This document shows positions 51,001 through 59,555 of a stretch of 64,000 nt of DNA, piece after piece. Location of the stretch: assembly GCA_017440755.1 (NCBI GenBank), contig JAFSGP010000040.1, forward strand, positions 23,452-87,451, written 5' to 3'. Below the pieces are notes generated by a model. That model worked only from the letters and a program-made list of their open reading frames with translations. It was not told the origin of the DNA and did not search any database. Each line of letters opens with the position of its first letter. Positions within the stretch are counted from its first letter, which is position 1. Made by a program: the position numbers and the translations under genes. This DNA comes from Clostridia bacterium (GTDB lineage: Bacteria; Bacillota; Clostridia; Oscillospirales; Acutalibacteraceae).

Positions 51001-54000
51001 CCCTGACGCCTTTGGCGGCGGGTAATGCGAAGGCGAACTTCGTTAACGTGCCGAAGGTGTTCGGCAATCTGACCATCAACAAGATGGTGAATCACCCCTT
51101 CGATGCCGGCTACACTGTGCCGTCGACACTGGGCGATTTCATTATCGAAACCACCTTGACCACGGCTGACGGACAGCCCGTAAAGAACAAGACCTTCACA
51201 GCGGAACATTCCGGCGATAGTGGGATTTCTTCCGTCACCACCGATGCCAACGGCCGCTTCCTGGCCTATCTTGCCGATGGCGAACAGCTGACCATTTACG
51301 GTCTGGAAGAGGGCACGGTATCCAACGGTCGCGAGCTGTACTATGACGGCAATACCTATTATGAATACGGCGAGGTCGCCGGCAAGTGGTATGCAGGCTT
51401 TACCGCTCCCTCTTACTGGGCGAACGACGCGGTGCCGAATGACGATAAAGCCACCGTCAAGGGTGGCGAAACCATCACCGCAGGCGTTGTTAATGAGTAC
51501 GCCCCCGCCCCGGTATCCACCACCATTGACCTGAACGGCACCAAGACGTTGGTGGGACAGGGCAAGGACGATTGGTCCTTTGACTATGCGCTGCAGAGCT
51601 GGGACGGCACCAAGTGGAACACCATTGCCACCGATACCGCCACCGACGAGCAGCCTGCGATTACCTTTAGTAAGGTGCTGCCCTTCGATAAGGTAGGCGT
51701 TTATTCCTATCAGGTAGTAGAGCTGATTCCCAATAACGCAGTGAATAACGTGCTGGACGGCGTCACCTATGATGCGACCCGCCACACCTTTACCGTTACT
51801 GTGACCGATACGGACATGGACGGCCAGCTGGAAATTGCTTCTGTGGTGTCTGACCACAGCGGCGCTGCCTTTACGAAAACTGCCAATGGCTACAGCAAGG
51901 ACGGCGTCCATTTCACCAACTACTATAAGTCGGGCGATGCCACCGCTGTACTGAACATTCAGAAGGTGCTGAACAATCCTGCCGCCAGCCCGCTGGTGAC
52001 CGAGGAAGGCTTCTCCTTCGTGCTGTACGAGAAAAAAGCGGACGGCAGCCGCGGCAACGTGGTTGCTACGTCCGACGGCACCACCGATGCGGTGGGCGAG
52101 GTGCAGATTATCTGGACCATTGCCAACGAGGGCACCTACGAGTACCTGCTGGCGGAAGTCCCGAATTATAAGGGCGCGACGGCAAGCGGTATGACCTATG
52201 CGGCGGATATCCCCGTCACCGTGATGGTGGACGACGTCAATCAGGACGGCTCTGTCAAGACCGCGACGGTTATCGTGGACAGCGCCTATCTGGACGCGGA
52301 CGGGGACGAGATTGTGGTGAAAAACACCTACGCCTTGAACGATGCCGCGTGGACCCCCGACGTCAACAAGACGCTGACGGGACGGGATATGACTGCCAAC
52401 GAGTTTACCTTTAACCTGTCGCTGCTGCTGAATAGCGGTGCTACCGACCCCGCATTGGTGAATTACGTGGTTATCCCGAAGGCGACCGCACAGAATGCTG
52501 CCGCTAAGGACGGCGTAGCGGCGAAGGTAGATTTCGGTACCGTGACCTTCTCCAAGGTGGGTGCCTACTACTTCCGTGTTTCCGAGACGGCGAAGAACGT
52601 GGACGGTCTGACCAGCGACGCCACCGTCTATTACGTCCGCGTGGACGTGACCGACGGTGGGGCGGGCAAGCTGGTGGCGACCCCCTACGTGTATACGGTG
52701 CAGGGCAACGCCATGGCATTCCGCAACACCTACGAGGCGAAGCCGACTACCTACCGAGTGACGGCAACCAAGGATCTGACAGGTCGCACGCTGAACGAGG
52801 CGGAGTTTACCTTCGCCATGACCGACGGCACGCATACTTGGTATGCCTCCAACAAGGCGGACGGCAGCATTGTGTTCCCTGAGATTACCTATACCGCGGC
52901 AGGTGAGTACACCTACACCCTGACCGAACTGGCAGGAAATGTCGCGGGCGTTACGACGTACGACACCAACGCCTACACCTTCACGGTGGTGGTTACCGAC
53001 GACGGTAAGGGGCAGCTGTCTGCCGCCAGACAGGCGGGCGAAGCCCCTGTGGTGTTCCGAAACGTCTACGAAGCTGTGGGCAGTGTTGACCTGTCGGGTC
53101 GCAAGCACGTGACGGGCGGCGAGCTGGACGACAGCAAGTTCACCTTTAATCTGTTTGCTTCTAATGCAGCTGGGGACAATCTGGCCCCGCAGCAACCCGA
53201 CGTTGCTACCCTCAGCGGCGGAAGGTTTGCTTTCCATCTGGATTATACCTTAGCGGATTTGGGTACCCACTACTATCTGGTGGAGGAGGTCAACCGCGGT
53301 GCTTACGAGGTGGACGATGCCAAGGAATATGGCCTGCATTATGACCCCCGTCAGTATCTGGTTGTCGTAACCGTCACCGATAATGGGGACGGCACGCTGG
53401 CGACCGAGGTGACGAAGACCCGTTTGGATACCAACACCATCTATGAGGAGCTGGTATTTGTTAACCGCTACGAGGATATCCTCGAAAAGGAAGCGTTCAC
53501 TTCTGCCGACCACGAGATAAACATTGACGGCACCTCCGTTTCGGTAGGGGACGCACTGGATTACGTGATAAGCTATTATAACGGCAATGCCGCGGCGGCG
53601 GACGTGACCATTACGGACACCATTCCCGGCGGAACCACCTATGTGAACGGCTCCGCTTCGGCAGACGGCTTTGTCGGTGAAAACGGCGGTGTGCTTACGT
53701 GGAATCTGACCGTTCCCGCAGGGGAGCGGGTGAGCGTGCACTTCCGTGTGACGGTGGACGCGCAGGGCACCGCGATTGCCAACACCGCTACCGCGATTAC
53801 CGACGGTAACGTGTATAGCTCCAACGAGGTGGTTAACTACACCTACGAGAAGACGGTGGATAAGACCGCGGCGGCGCTGGGCGAAACGGTTACCTATACG
53901 GGCACGTATACGAACAACACCGAGGCTGTCACCTCCGTTGTGATTACCGATACGCTGGATACAAATCTGGTGTACGCGGACGGCTCTGCCGTAGCGAAGC

Positions 54001-56114
54001 TGTACGACGAAAACGGGCAGTATCTCAGCAACGCAGACGTGTACGGCGTGTATGTGGGCGGCATGATTACGTGGACCGTACCTGCTGTGCCGGTAGGCTA
54101 CACGATACAGGTCGCCTTTGATGGGACGATTTCCCCGTCTGCAGCGGTGGACGCGGTGGTGGAGAACACCATCGTCATTACCGAGAATGACCTGACGGTG
54201 AAGACCAATACGGTGCAAACCGACGTTTTGGTGCCGAACTTCACCATTAACAAAACCCAGTCGGTGAACGGCGCCGCCTTAACGGCTGATGCGTTGCAGG
54301 CTGCCTGCGGCGATACGGTTATCTACCAAATCAAGGTGGAAAATACCGGCGAAACGACCCTTACGGACTTGGTGATTACGGACGTTGTCCCCGCAGGCTT
54401 GCTGGTGGAGGAGAGCAGTCTGGGCAGCGGTGTGTACGACGGCACGGCTATTACCTGGACCGTGCCCGCACTGGATGTGGGTGAGTGGTATACGGTTTCC
54501 TTTGCGGCGACCGTGCCCCACGTAACAGCGCAGACCACCTTCAAGAACGTGGCGGTGGGAACCTCCGACCTGGACGGCGATGATACGCCTGAGGAGAAGC
54601 CTTCCAACGAGGTGGAGATTATCGTAGAGCCTCCCGTCCTGTCTGTGGTGATTGAGAAGACGCAGCAGCTGAATGGCGGTGCGGCAACGAAGGAACCGCT
54701 TGCGGCCGCTATTGGCGATACGGTGACCTATGCGATTACGGTGACCAACACCGGCGCGTGGGAGCTGACGAATCTGGTGGTTACCGACGCCATTCCTGCA
54801 GGACTGATTGCCGATGAGGACAGCATTGCGGACTTTGGCGGCGTGTGTATGGACGATGTGATTACCTGGACCATTCCCAGCTTGGCTGCGGGACAGGCGC
54901 ATACCGTGACCTTCTCGGCGACGGTGCCTGAGGTTGAGGCGGATACCACCTTCAAGAACGTGGCGGTGGTTACGGTGGATACCGACTATGACGGCACGCC
55001 CAACGACACTCCCTCCAATGAGGTGGAGATTACCGCCGAGCCGTACACACTGGGTGTTACCATCGAAAAGACCCAGTCGGTGAATGACGGCGAAGAGACC
55101 AAGGACGCTGTTGTTGCGCAGGGCGGTGATACCGTGACCTACACCATACTCGTTACCAACACGGGCGAGGGAGTCCTGAAGGATCTGGTTATCACCGACG
55201 CGGTGCCGCAGGGTATGATTCTGACCGAGGTGTATCTGAACGGTGTGCATACCGACGGTGTGATTACCTGGACGATTGCTGAGCTGGCTGTGGAGGAGGA
55301 GATTAGCGTGTCCTTCTCCGTGACGATACCTGAGGTTGAGGCGGATACCACCTTCAAGAACGTGGCGGTGGTTGCGGTGGATACCGACTATGACGGCACG
55401 CCCGACGAGACGCCCTCCAATGAGGTAGAGGTAACGGCGGAGCCCGAACCGGAACCCGAGCCCGAACCCGAACCCGAACCGGAACCCGAACCCGAGCCCG
55501 AGCCTGAACCTGAGCCTGAACCCGTTTTGGATTTGGCGGTGGACAAGAAGCAGTCGCTCAATGGCGGTGCGCCTACGATAGAGCGGATTAAGGCGAAGAT
55601 AGGCGACACCATCACCTATCACATTACCGTAACCAATACGGGCGAGGCAGAGGTGACGGAAATCACCGTCATCGATACCATTCCCACGGCATTGGTTCTG
55701 GTGGAGGAAAGCATCAGCCACGGTGGTATGTACGTGGACGGTGATATCCGTTGGACGGTAGATGCGCTGGCGATAGGCGAGAGTGTCACGGTCACCTTTG
55801 ATATGGTGATTCCCGAGGGTATCACCGATACCAATCTGGAGAACGTGGCGGTAGCCGTTTTCGATAAGAATATGGACGGCACGCCCGATGACAAGATGAG
55901 TTCCACCAAGGTGGTGTTCGAGGTGGTAGATGCTGTCCCCGATACTATTCCTGAGCCGGAGACGGATATCGTGTATCCGCCCCAGCCCGATACGACCCCT
56001 GAGACGGAAAGTCCTCAGACCGGTGAGGACGGCCGCCTGACCTTGTGGTTTGCGATGCTGTTTGTATCCGGTGGTGCGCTGCTTGCCACCTTCACGAGAA
56101 AGAAAAAGGCATAA
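48081..56114 (+). CDS. Giant cell-wall-anchored adhesin: vWA, pilin-like isopeptide domains, DUF11 repeats, SPQTG anchor
   Basis: The 2677-residue protein has a signal peptide (residues 1-40), then a von Willebrand A domain with MIDAS motif LDNSTSM (about 118-430), a beta-rich region to about 950, and repeated Spy0128/FctA-like pilin domains (about 1150-1800, e.g. KVGAYYFRVSE, VGVYSYQVVE). DUF11-like repeats follow (about 1805-2600, VGDALDYVISYYN type, consensus GDTVTY.I.V.NTGE), interrupted by an (Glu-Pro)14 rod at 2454-2481. It ends with SPQTG (2644-2648), a membrane helix and KKKA, a sortase signal. ATG 48081 has AAAGGAG upstream; ATG 47994, coupled to the TetR stop, is the alternative with a longer leader. 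It is probably an adhesin or pilus tip-like protein; no sortase gene is in the window. Confidence 0.88.
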   Translation: MLQNMMKNRGAKRALSLFLVLTMLVSMLPTLSLSLAAASSADRVADPSTAGNYTSMLGTDADGNRYSGRVWTDKSVYTDASVNLDGHTVANNGDFMVVYSALGSSTSVTTSTTSAANLDVVFVLDNSTSMGTDNRLVRVVNASNELLAGLVGADNRLAVVTFNASAKTVVPLATYSDLTLSAPQGSTVHHGWYGPSGGLVEAHSGGRKIGDNGGYQYGTFTQAGIDMGMKILEENAQPGRVPVLIVLADGMANIAVGKDWQNVSMNNDQKPDSGGAMSPGVTLSTLLNASYMKSAVENAYGRSMEVYGITVEVAADEQADAFSVMDPANYFNNNSASSVGKTAYSWYQSWVNATNVNTVIERTDALDWEFEQVNPNNAYGVTKQQVMDNIAYVDQHFTANNTDELDFAFEQILTTIKTPAFLPTTDTIIQGDSTLEVPLTYVDFIGEYMQVDAINKVVLFDKEYDVTKGETKYGDPVATADGKVSRTDVTSYTVGAGSANITHPTLGTIFNISESVRMELTSVTTGVMDGTTYMPQSVPVQTLRVFIESEALPVIVDAVTVDVDENGNETVTFTESEGVEPIRVFYTVSMADGVMSGGEIDLSKVDKAYVLANTVDGKVQFYANRYGEMNPAQGGVVTKGDAHVSFTPSAENRYYYHQNSYAVFSKVTDANGNPLNFDEAEFGILHNDGYRYEYLSADKLFKWDGNTLVAADNAPADTDMVYTYVDYYHETNTAANTGELVHLLAYAEWGELKDSLTAVVLTGDNDPISGQALFTYVKADKSAMTTEDLRQYILDNYRPGEDFKEVRARLAVGSLRNYRLHHMTVDKSSNETKTAAVAYAPTYNTDTAHVGAIAVWLGNNGKLSVSVPLGITISKTVTAAGEGDAAINTAFAFTIASSDATETAVRDAVRVLVNGTTQTETVSFVAGVATVSLKNGEQLYISDLDGNNTYTVTENDSDLYTLSTVNGQDTDRITLTPLAAGNAKANFVNVPKVFGNLTINKMVNHPFDAGYTVPSTLGDFIIETTLTTADGQPVKNKTFTAEHSGDSGISSVTTDANGRFLAYLADGEQLTIYGLEEGTVSNGRELYYDGNTYYEYGEVAGKWYAGFTAPSYWANDAVPNDDKATVKGGETITAGVVNEYAPAPVSTTIDLNGTKTLVGQGKDDWSFDYALQSWDGTKWNTIATDTATDEQPAITFSKVLPFDKVGVYSYQVVELIPNNAVNNVLDGVTYDATRHTFTVTVTDTDMDGQLEIASVVSDHSGAAFTKTANGYSKDGVHFTNYYKSGDATAVLNIQKVLNNPAASPLVTEEGFSFVLYEKKADGSRGNVVATSDGTTDAVGEVQIIWTIANEGTYEYLLAEVPNYKGATASGMTYAADIPVTVMVDDVNQDGSVKTATVIVDSAYLDADGDEIVVKNTYALNDAAWTPDVNKTLTGRDMTANEFTFNLSLLLNSGATDPALVNYVVIPKATAQNAAAKDGVAAKVDFGTVTFSKVGAYYFRVSETAKNVDGLTSDATVYYVRVDVTDGGAGKLVATPYVYTVQGNAMAFRNTYEAKPTTYRVTATKDLTGRTLNEAEFTFAMTDGTHTWYASNKADGSIVFPEITYTAAGEYTYTLTELAGNVAGVTTYDTNAYTFTVVVTDDGKGQLSAARQAGEAPVVFRNVYEAVGSVDLSGRKHVTGGELDDSKFTFNLFASNAAGDNLAPQQPDVATLSGGRFAFHLDYTLADLGTHYYLVEEVNRGAYEVDDAKEYGLHYDPRQYLVVVTVTDNGDGTLATEVTKTRLDTNTIYEELVFVNRYEDILEKEAFTSADHEINIDGTSVSVGDALDYVISYYNGNAAAADVTITDTIPGGTTYVNGSASADGFVGENGGVLTWNLTVPAGERVSVHFRVTVDAQGTAIANTATAITDGNVYSSNEVVNYTYEKTVDKTAAALGETVTYTGTYTNNTEAVTSVVITDTLDTNLVYADGSAVAKLYDENGQYLSNADVYGVYVGGMITWTVPAVPVGYTIQVAFDGTISPSAAVDAVVENTIVITENDLTVKTNTVQTDVLVPNFTINKTQSVNGAALTADALQAACGDTVIYQIKVENTGETTLTDLVITDVVPAGLLVEESSLGSGVYDGTAITWTVPALDVGEWYTVSFAATVPHVTAQTTFKNVAVGTSDLDGDDTPEEKPSNEVEIIVEPPVLSVVIEKTQQLNGGAATKEPLAAAIGDTVTYAITVTNTGAWELTNLVVTDAIPAGLIADEDSIADFGGVCMDDVITWTIPSLAAGQAHTVTFSATVPEVEADTTFKNVAVVTVDTDYDGTPNDTPSNEVEITAEPYTLGVTIEKTQSVNDGEETKDAVVAQGGDTVTYTILVTNTGEGVLKDLVITDAVPQGMILTEVYLNGVHTDGVITWTIAELAVEEEISVSFSVTIPEVEADTTFKNVAVVAVDTDYDGTPDETPSNEVEVTAEPEPEPEPEPEPEPEPEPEPEPEPEPEPVLDLAVDKKQSLNGGAPTIERIKAKIGDTITYHITVTNTGEAEVTEITVIDTIPTALVLVEESISHGGMYVDGDIRWTVDALAIGESVTVTFDMVIPEGITDTNLENVAVAVFDKNMDGTPDDKMSSTKVVFEVVDAVPDTIPEPETDIVYPPQPDTTPETESPQTGEDGRLTLWFAMLFVSGGALLATFTRKKKA
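55440..55523 (+). repeat. Glu-Pro coding repeat, 14 units
   Basis: Eighty-four bases of alternating GAR-CCN codons encode (EP)14, a stiff spacer in the adhesin wall region. Near-identical hexamers make slippage likely. Confidence 0.9.
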
Positions 56115-56123
56115 CCCATATAC

Positions 56124-56153
56124 AAAAAGCCCCCACGTGAGTGGGGGCTTTTT
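56124..56153 (+). terminator. Terminator after the adhesin gene
   Basis: Perfect 13-bp stem, 56124-56136 with 56141-56153, GTGA loop, T tail. Confidence 0.9.
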
Positions 56154-56242
56154 GCAAAATAGATTGCAACCGACCGAAATGTGTGGTAGAATAAAACCAA
56201 AGAAAAGCATACGGCTGCTTTTTGGAAAGGGTGGGGAGAGAC

Positions 56243-57127
56243 GTGGAACATTTGTTACGCATTGCCGATATACCGCTGCAGGTGGAAAGCGGAGCTGCAA
56301 CCTGGTTTTCCCATCGTTATGCCGCCTATGCGCGGCAGGACGGAGAGCCGCCGCAGCTGGTGATGCACACCCGTTTGCAGGATACCATCGCTGTTCCCGC
56401 AGGGGAACCCGTGGCGCAGGAAAGCGGGCTCAATCTGGTCCGTTTGGCGGACGGTCGGCTGTGCCGCTATGCCCGCAACAAGGCGGGGCAGGTGGTGGTG
56501 GCTATCACCTACAGCCCGGATTACAGCCGTGTGGATATCTGCTTGCGCGTCGACTGGCAGAGCCAACATCATACGCTGCAGGAATACGAGTATATGTACA
56601 CCGGCTTTTCGTTCCACAACCGTCTGACGGTGCTGGGCGGCGGTGTTTTGCACGGTTCTGCTATTTGCTGGCGGGGGCACGGAGTGGTGTTATCTGCGGA
56701 TTCGGGGGTGGGGAAATCCACCCACGCAGGGCTGTGGAAGCAGGTGTATGGTGATGAGGTGGTTATCCTCAACGATGACAAGCCCGCCATTCGCTTTATG
56801 GGGGACAAGCCGTGGGTTTACGGTACCCCTTGGAGCGGAAAAACCGCACTCAATTGCAATGAGGCGGCCCCTTTGGAGGCGATTGTTTTTTTGGAACGGG
56901 GAGAGCGAAACGCCATTCGTCCGCTGGATGCGGTGGAGGGTATGTACCGTCTCAGCGGGCAGATAGCCCGCCCCTACTACGATGCGGCATTGGGGGAGCG
57001 GGTGGTGGATTTCACCCGTCGGCTTTTGGAGACTGTGCCGCTGTATTGCCTGAGCTGTACCATCAGCGAGGAGGCGGTGGATACCGTCTGCCGCGCGCTA
57101 TTCCCCAATGAGGAGGGAGAAATATGA
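56243..57127 (+). CDS. HPr-kinase-like (HprK-fold) P-loop kinase of a PqqD cassette
   Basis: The 294-residue protein carries a P-loop in VVLSADSGVGKSTHAGLW (about residue 150), NDDKPAIRFMGDKPWVYGTPW, which recalls the HprK active-site region, and a helical C-terminus. The start is taken as GTG 56243 after GGGTGGGGAGAGAC; TTG 56222 is possible. HprK-like kinases next to PqqD-like proteins occur in RiPP gene clusters, where some phosphorylate the peptide. It overlaps the PqqD-like gene by 4 bases (ATGA). Its substrate is unknown; it is too divergent, and in the wrong context, to be the catabolite-control HPr kinase. Confidence 0.7.
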   Translation: MEHLLRIADIPLQVESGAATWFSHRYAAYARQDGEPPQLVMHTRLQDTIAVPAGEPVAQESGLNLVRLADGRLCRYARNKAGQVVVAITYSPDYSRVDICLRVDWQSQHHTLQEYEYMYTGFSFHNRLTVLGGGVLHGSAICWRGHGVVLSADSGVGKSTHAGLWKQVYGDEVVILNDDKPAIRFMGDKPWVYGTPWSGKTALNCNEAAPLEAIVFLERGERNAIRPLDAVEGMYRLSGQIARPYYDAALGERVVDFTRRLLETVPLYCLSCTISEEAVDTVCRALFPNEEGEI

Positions 57128-57390
57128 GAATAAAAGACGGGTTTTTACTTCGTGAGATAGGAGACCGCACCGTGGTGGTGCCTGTGGGCGCGAAAACACT
57201 GGATTTTCGGTGTATTATGACCCTAAACGAGAGCGGTGCGCTACTGTGGCGCTCGTTGCAGCAGGATACCGACCAGTCTGCGCTTGCCGCCATTCTGCTG
57301 GCAGAATATGAGGTGGACGAGGCGAAGGCGGCGGCAGACGCCGCCAGCTTTGTTGCTACCCTCCGCGAAAAGGGGCTTTTGGATGAATAA
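57124..57390 (+). CDS. PqqD-like RiPP recognition element protein
   Basis: The 88-residue protein has the PqqD fold pattern: a beta start (GFLLREIGDRTVVVPVG), LNESGALLWRSLQQDT and a helical C-terminus (EVDEAKAAADAASFVATLRE). Stand-alone PqqD proteins bind leader peptides of ribosomally made, modified peptides and pass them to enzymes. It overlaps the HprK-like stop (ATGA) and the peptidase start, so the three are co-translated. No precursor peptide or radical SAM enzyme is visible nearby. Confidence 0.75.
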   Translation: MRIKDGFLLREIGDRTVVVPVGAKTLDFRCIMTLNESGALLWRSLQQDTDQSALAAILLAEYEVDEAKAAADAASFVATLREKGLLDE

Positions 57391-57841
57391 GCAGGTAGAA
57401 GTCGCTATGTCGGAGCTGTCGGAGCTGTTGCTGGACGGTTTGTCCCGCGGACAGGAGGTGACACTCCCCGTAACCGGTGTGAGTATGTTGCCGTTTTTGC
57501 GTCCCCAACGGGACGCGGCGGTGCTGATAGCTGCCGACCCTGCGGCTTTGCGGCGAGGAGACGTGGCGCTGTTTCGACGGGATAACGGGCAATACGTGTT
57601 GCACCGCGTACATGCCGTAGAGGAAACCCCTGCCCGCGCTTACGTAATGCTGGGAGACGCCCAGTGGATAGGGGAAAGGGTTCTGCCTTTACAGGTCTTG
57701 GCGGTGGCGACCGCCTTTGAGGTGAAGGGGCGGCGCATTTCGACGGAATCCCCCGCCTACCGCCGCCGTGTGGCTTTGTGGCGGTGGCTTCTGCCGTTGC
57801 GGCGGGTGCTGCTGGTGGTATGGCGACGATTGCCAAAATAA
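57383..57841 (+). CDS. S24/S26-type signal peptidase-like protein with Ser-His dyad
   Basis: The 152-residue protein has a catalytic-Ser motif in PVTGVSMLPFLRPQRD (near residue 35), RRGDVALFRRDNG, and QYVLHRVHAV, where His occupies the Lys position of bacterial signal peptidase I. That Ser-His form is typical of SipW/Sec11-like peptidases. There is a C-terminal hydrophobic/basic tail (LWRWLLPLRRVLLVVWRRL) but no clear N-terminal membrane anchor. It overlaps the PqqD-like gene by 8 bases. In this trio it might cleave a modified peptide; that is inference. Confidence 0.7.
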   Translation: MNKQVEVAMSELSELLLDGLSRGQEVTLPVTGVSMLPFLRPQRDAAVLIAADPAALRRGDVALFRRDNGQYVLHRVHAVEETPARAYVMLGDAQWIGERVLPLQVLAVATAFEVKGRRISTESPAYRRRVALWRWLLPLRRVLLVVWRRLPK

Positions 57842-57857
57842 CGCAGATAAAGAAACG

Positions 57858-57890
57858 GCGGCTCTCCTTTCTGTGAAGGAGAGCCGCTTT
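57858..57890. terminator. Bidirectional terminator after the PqqD cassette
   Basis: Twelve-bp stem, 57858-57869 with 57876-57887, T tail, between convergent genes. Confidence 0.8.
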
Positions 57891-57900
57891 ACAGTTATAT

Positions 57901-58401
57901 TCAGTCCTCGTATTGGGTCAGATGCCCTGCCGTGCGCATATTGGGGTAGCCCCACTGCCGCAGCACCTCAAAGGCGCCCACCGCCACCGCGTTGGACAGG
58001 TTGAGGGAGCGGGCGGAATCGTTGTCAATCATCGGCAGCCGCACACAGCTGTCGGGATTATCGTGGAGCAACCACTCGGGCAGCCCCTTCGTCTCCTTGC
58101 CAAATACCAGATAGGCGCCGTCGGGATAGCTCACGTCCGAGTGAATGTGCTTGGCCTTGGTGGAAAAATAGAAGAAGGGCCCCTTGTTCTTGGCGAAAAA
58201 GTCGTCCAGCCCCTTGTAATAGGTGATGTCCAGCAGATGCCAGTAGTCCAGACCGGCTCGCTTGAGCTTTTTGTCGTCGATGGCAAAGCCCATCGGCTCA
58301 ATAAGATGCAGACGAGCGCCGGTGGCGGCGCAGGTGCGGCTGATATTGCCGGTATTTTGCGGAATTTCCGGTTCCACCAGCACAATGTTCAGAGTAGGCA
58401 A
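57901..58401 (-). CDS. trmL: tRNA (cytidine/uridine-34 2'-O)-methyltransferase TrmL
   Basis: The 166-residue SPOUT enzyme starts at TTG (LPTLNIVLVEPEIPQNTGNI, ATG absent) after AGAGGGAAACACC. The SPOUT knot motifs are IPQNTGNISRTCAA, YLVFGKETKGLPEWLL and IDNDSARSLNLSNAVAVGAF (Ser-Asn region binding SAM). TrmL methylates the wobble base ribose of leucine tRNAs. It is monocistronic on the reverse strand. A longer in-frame start upstream has no ribosome site. Confidence 0.9.
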   Translation of the reverse strand: MPTLNIVLVEPEIPQNTGNISRTCAATGARLHLIEPMGFAIDDKKLKRAGLDYWHLLDITYYKGLDDFFAKNKGPFFYFSTKAKHIHSDVSYPDGAYLVFGKETKGLPEWLLHDNPDSCVRLPMIDNDSARSLNLSNAVAVGAFEVLRQWGYPNMRTAGHLTQYED

Positions 58402-58525
58402 GGTGTTTCCCTCTTTCTTGCGTTGTTTTGCGTCTATTTTATCGCATATTCGTGGCTTTGGCAATGAAAAATGTAAATATTTTTCATTCTTTGGGTCAAA
58501 CTATCTCCGAAAGGAGGCGGAAACG

Positions 58526-58705
58526 ATGAAAAACAGCGTAGGCAATTTCATGAAAGGCATGGGCATGGGGGTCGCATTGGGCTGCACCGCAGGCGTTGTG
58601 GGTACCTGTATGATGAAAAAGAGTAAGAAGGGTCTCAAGCGCAACGCCGGCAAGGCGTTACACTCCTTCAGCGACCTGTTGGAGAACGTAACGGATATGT
58701 TCTGA
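58526..58705 (+). CDS. Small glycine-rich membrane-associated protein
   Basis: A 59-residue protein (MKNSVGNFMKGMGMGVALGC) with a glycine-rich hydrophobic segment followed by a basic stretch (KKSKKGLKRN) and an amphipathic end. GAAAGGAGGCGGAAACG precedes the ATG, and a terminator follows. It resembles YtxH-type small envelope proteins common in Clostridia. The function is unknown. Confidence 0.7.
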   Translation: MKNSVGNFMKGMGMGVALGCTAGVVGTCMMKKSKKGLKRNAGKALHSFSDLLENVTDMF

Positions 58706-58719
58706 GAACGGCTGCAGCG

Positions 58720-58746
58720 AGGCACCTGCTGAGGCAGGTGCCTTTT
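58720..58746 (+). terminator. Terminator after the small protein
   Basis: Ten-bp stem, 58720-58729 with 58734-58743, then T residues. Confidence 0.75.
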
Positions 58747-58789
58747 ATTCGTTCTTTTGGGACGTTTTGCGACTTTTTATTTTTTTGTC

Positions 58790-58818
58790 TTTACAAGACC
58801 GCGATTATGGTGTAAAAT
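58790..58818 (+). promoter_or_regulatory. Promoter of the 58865 operon
   Basis: TTTACA (58790-58795) and TAAAAT (58813-58818), spacer 17 bases. Confidence 0.6.
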
Positions 58819-58864
58819 ACTCTAATGTGGCTTTCTGTAATTACATTTGGTAAGGAGTAGCACT

Positions 58865-59527
58865 ATGAGCGATAAAAACGAGTATAAAATCAACGGGGTA
58901 TCTACCGAGGAACCCGAGATTTTCGGGCGGTCCAAGAGCGCCGAGGAGATAAAAGCGGAGCGCCGCGCCGAAGAGGCGGCACGCAAAGCGGCGTTGAAAC
59001 AGCAGCGCGCCGCCGCCCGCGCGGCAGCGCGCACGCAGCCGAAAGAGCGTAAGGATATGGTGGTAGTCGCCTGCGTGCTGGCGGGTGTGGTGATTCTTTG
59101 CGCTGCTCTGTTGGGCTGGCAGTTCTACAAGGAGGGGCAGCGCGCTTTGTTCCAGCAGGACGAAACCCGTACCTCCTACTTTCTGGACAGCGGCGCTAAG
59201 CCGGAATTGTCCGAGGAGGGGATTAAGGGCGCGGTGACCAAGGCCTACTACACCAACGGCGGTCATCTGTGCGTGGAGATGGTGCTGGGCAACGGTCTGG
59301 ATAAACCGCAGCATCTGGAGAGCATTCTGGTGGAGATTCACAACGGCGACAGCAAGAAGCTGATAGCCAGCGGCTATACGGACAAGGTTGCCGAGACCTA
59401 CACCGTACCCGCGGGTGGCACAAACGTCTACACGCTGTACATTGCGCCGGAGCACGTGGTGATCGCTGACGATACGCTGGAGAAGATAACCTATACCATC
59501 ACGACCTCCGGTGTGGTGGTGGAGTAA
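58865..59527 (+). CDS. Single-pass membrane protein, unknown function
   Basis: The 220-residue protein has a charged cytoplasmic N-terminus (about residues 1-65, with KAERRAEEAARKAALKQQ), one membrane helix (VVVACVLAGVVILCAALLGW, about 70-90) and an extracellular beta-rich domain (residues 95-220) with a cluster of Thr/Val near the end. ATG 58865 follows TAAGGAGTAGCACT. It precedes sufC by 28 bases. I know no family; the extracytoplasmic part may be Ig-like. Confidence 0.7.
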   Translation: MSDKNEYKINGVSTEEPEIFGRSKSAEEIKAERRAEEAARKAALKQQRAAARAAARTQPKERKDMVVVACVLAGVVILCAALLGWQFYKEGQRALFQQDETRTSYFLDSGAKPELSEEGIKGAVTKAYYTNGGHLCVEMVLGNGLDKPQHLESILVEIHNGDSKKLIASGYTDKVAETYTVPAGGTNVYTLYIAPEHVVIADDTLEKITYTITTSGVVVE

Positions 59528-59555
59528 CACCTTAGAAAAGAAGGGCAAAAGACCT

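Noticed and set aside
49734..53237. A 1167-codon open frame on the reverse strand inside the adhesin gene
   Set aside because: It has no ribosome site, its residues are rich in His, Arg and Val typical of a mirrored GC-biased gene, and the forward protein has clear domains. The same applies to the reverse frame at 61492-63903 inside the last surface protein and to those at 2155-3453 and 54279-56300.
55440..55523. Short repeat as regulatory or CRISPR-like element
   Set aside because: It is the coding sequence of an in-frame Glu-Pro rod.
56243..57127. Canonical HPr kinase/phosphorylase (hprK)
   Set aside because: It is overlapped by a PqqD-like gene, lacks the usual N-terminal domain and carries only a loose match to the HprK catalytic region.
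58526..58705. Small glycine-rich protein as RiPP precursor for the PqqD cassette
   Set aside because: It has its own terminator, lies beyond a reverse-strand gene, lacks a leader/core division and looks like a YtxH-type membrane protein.
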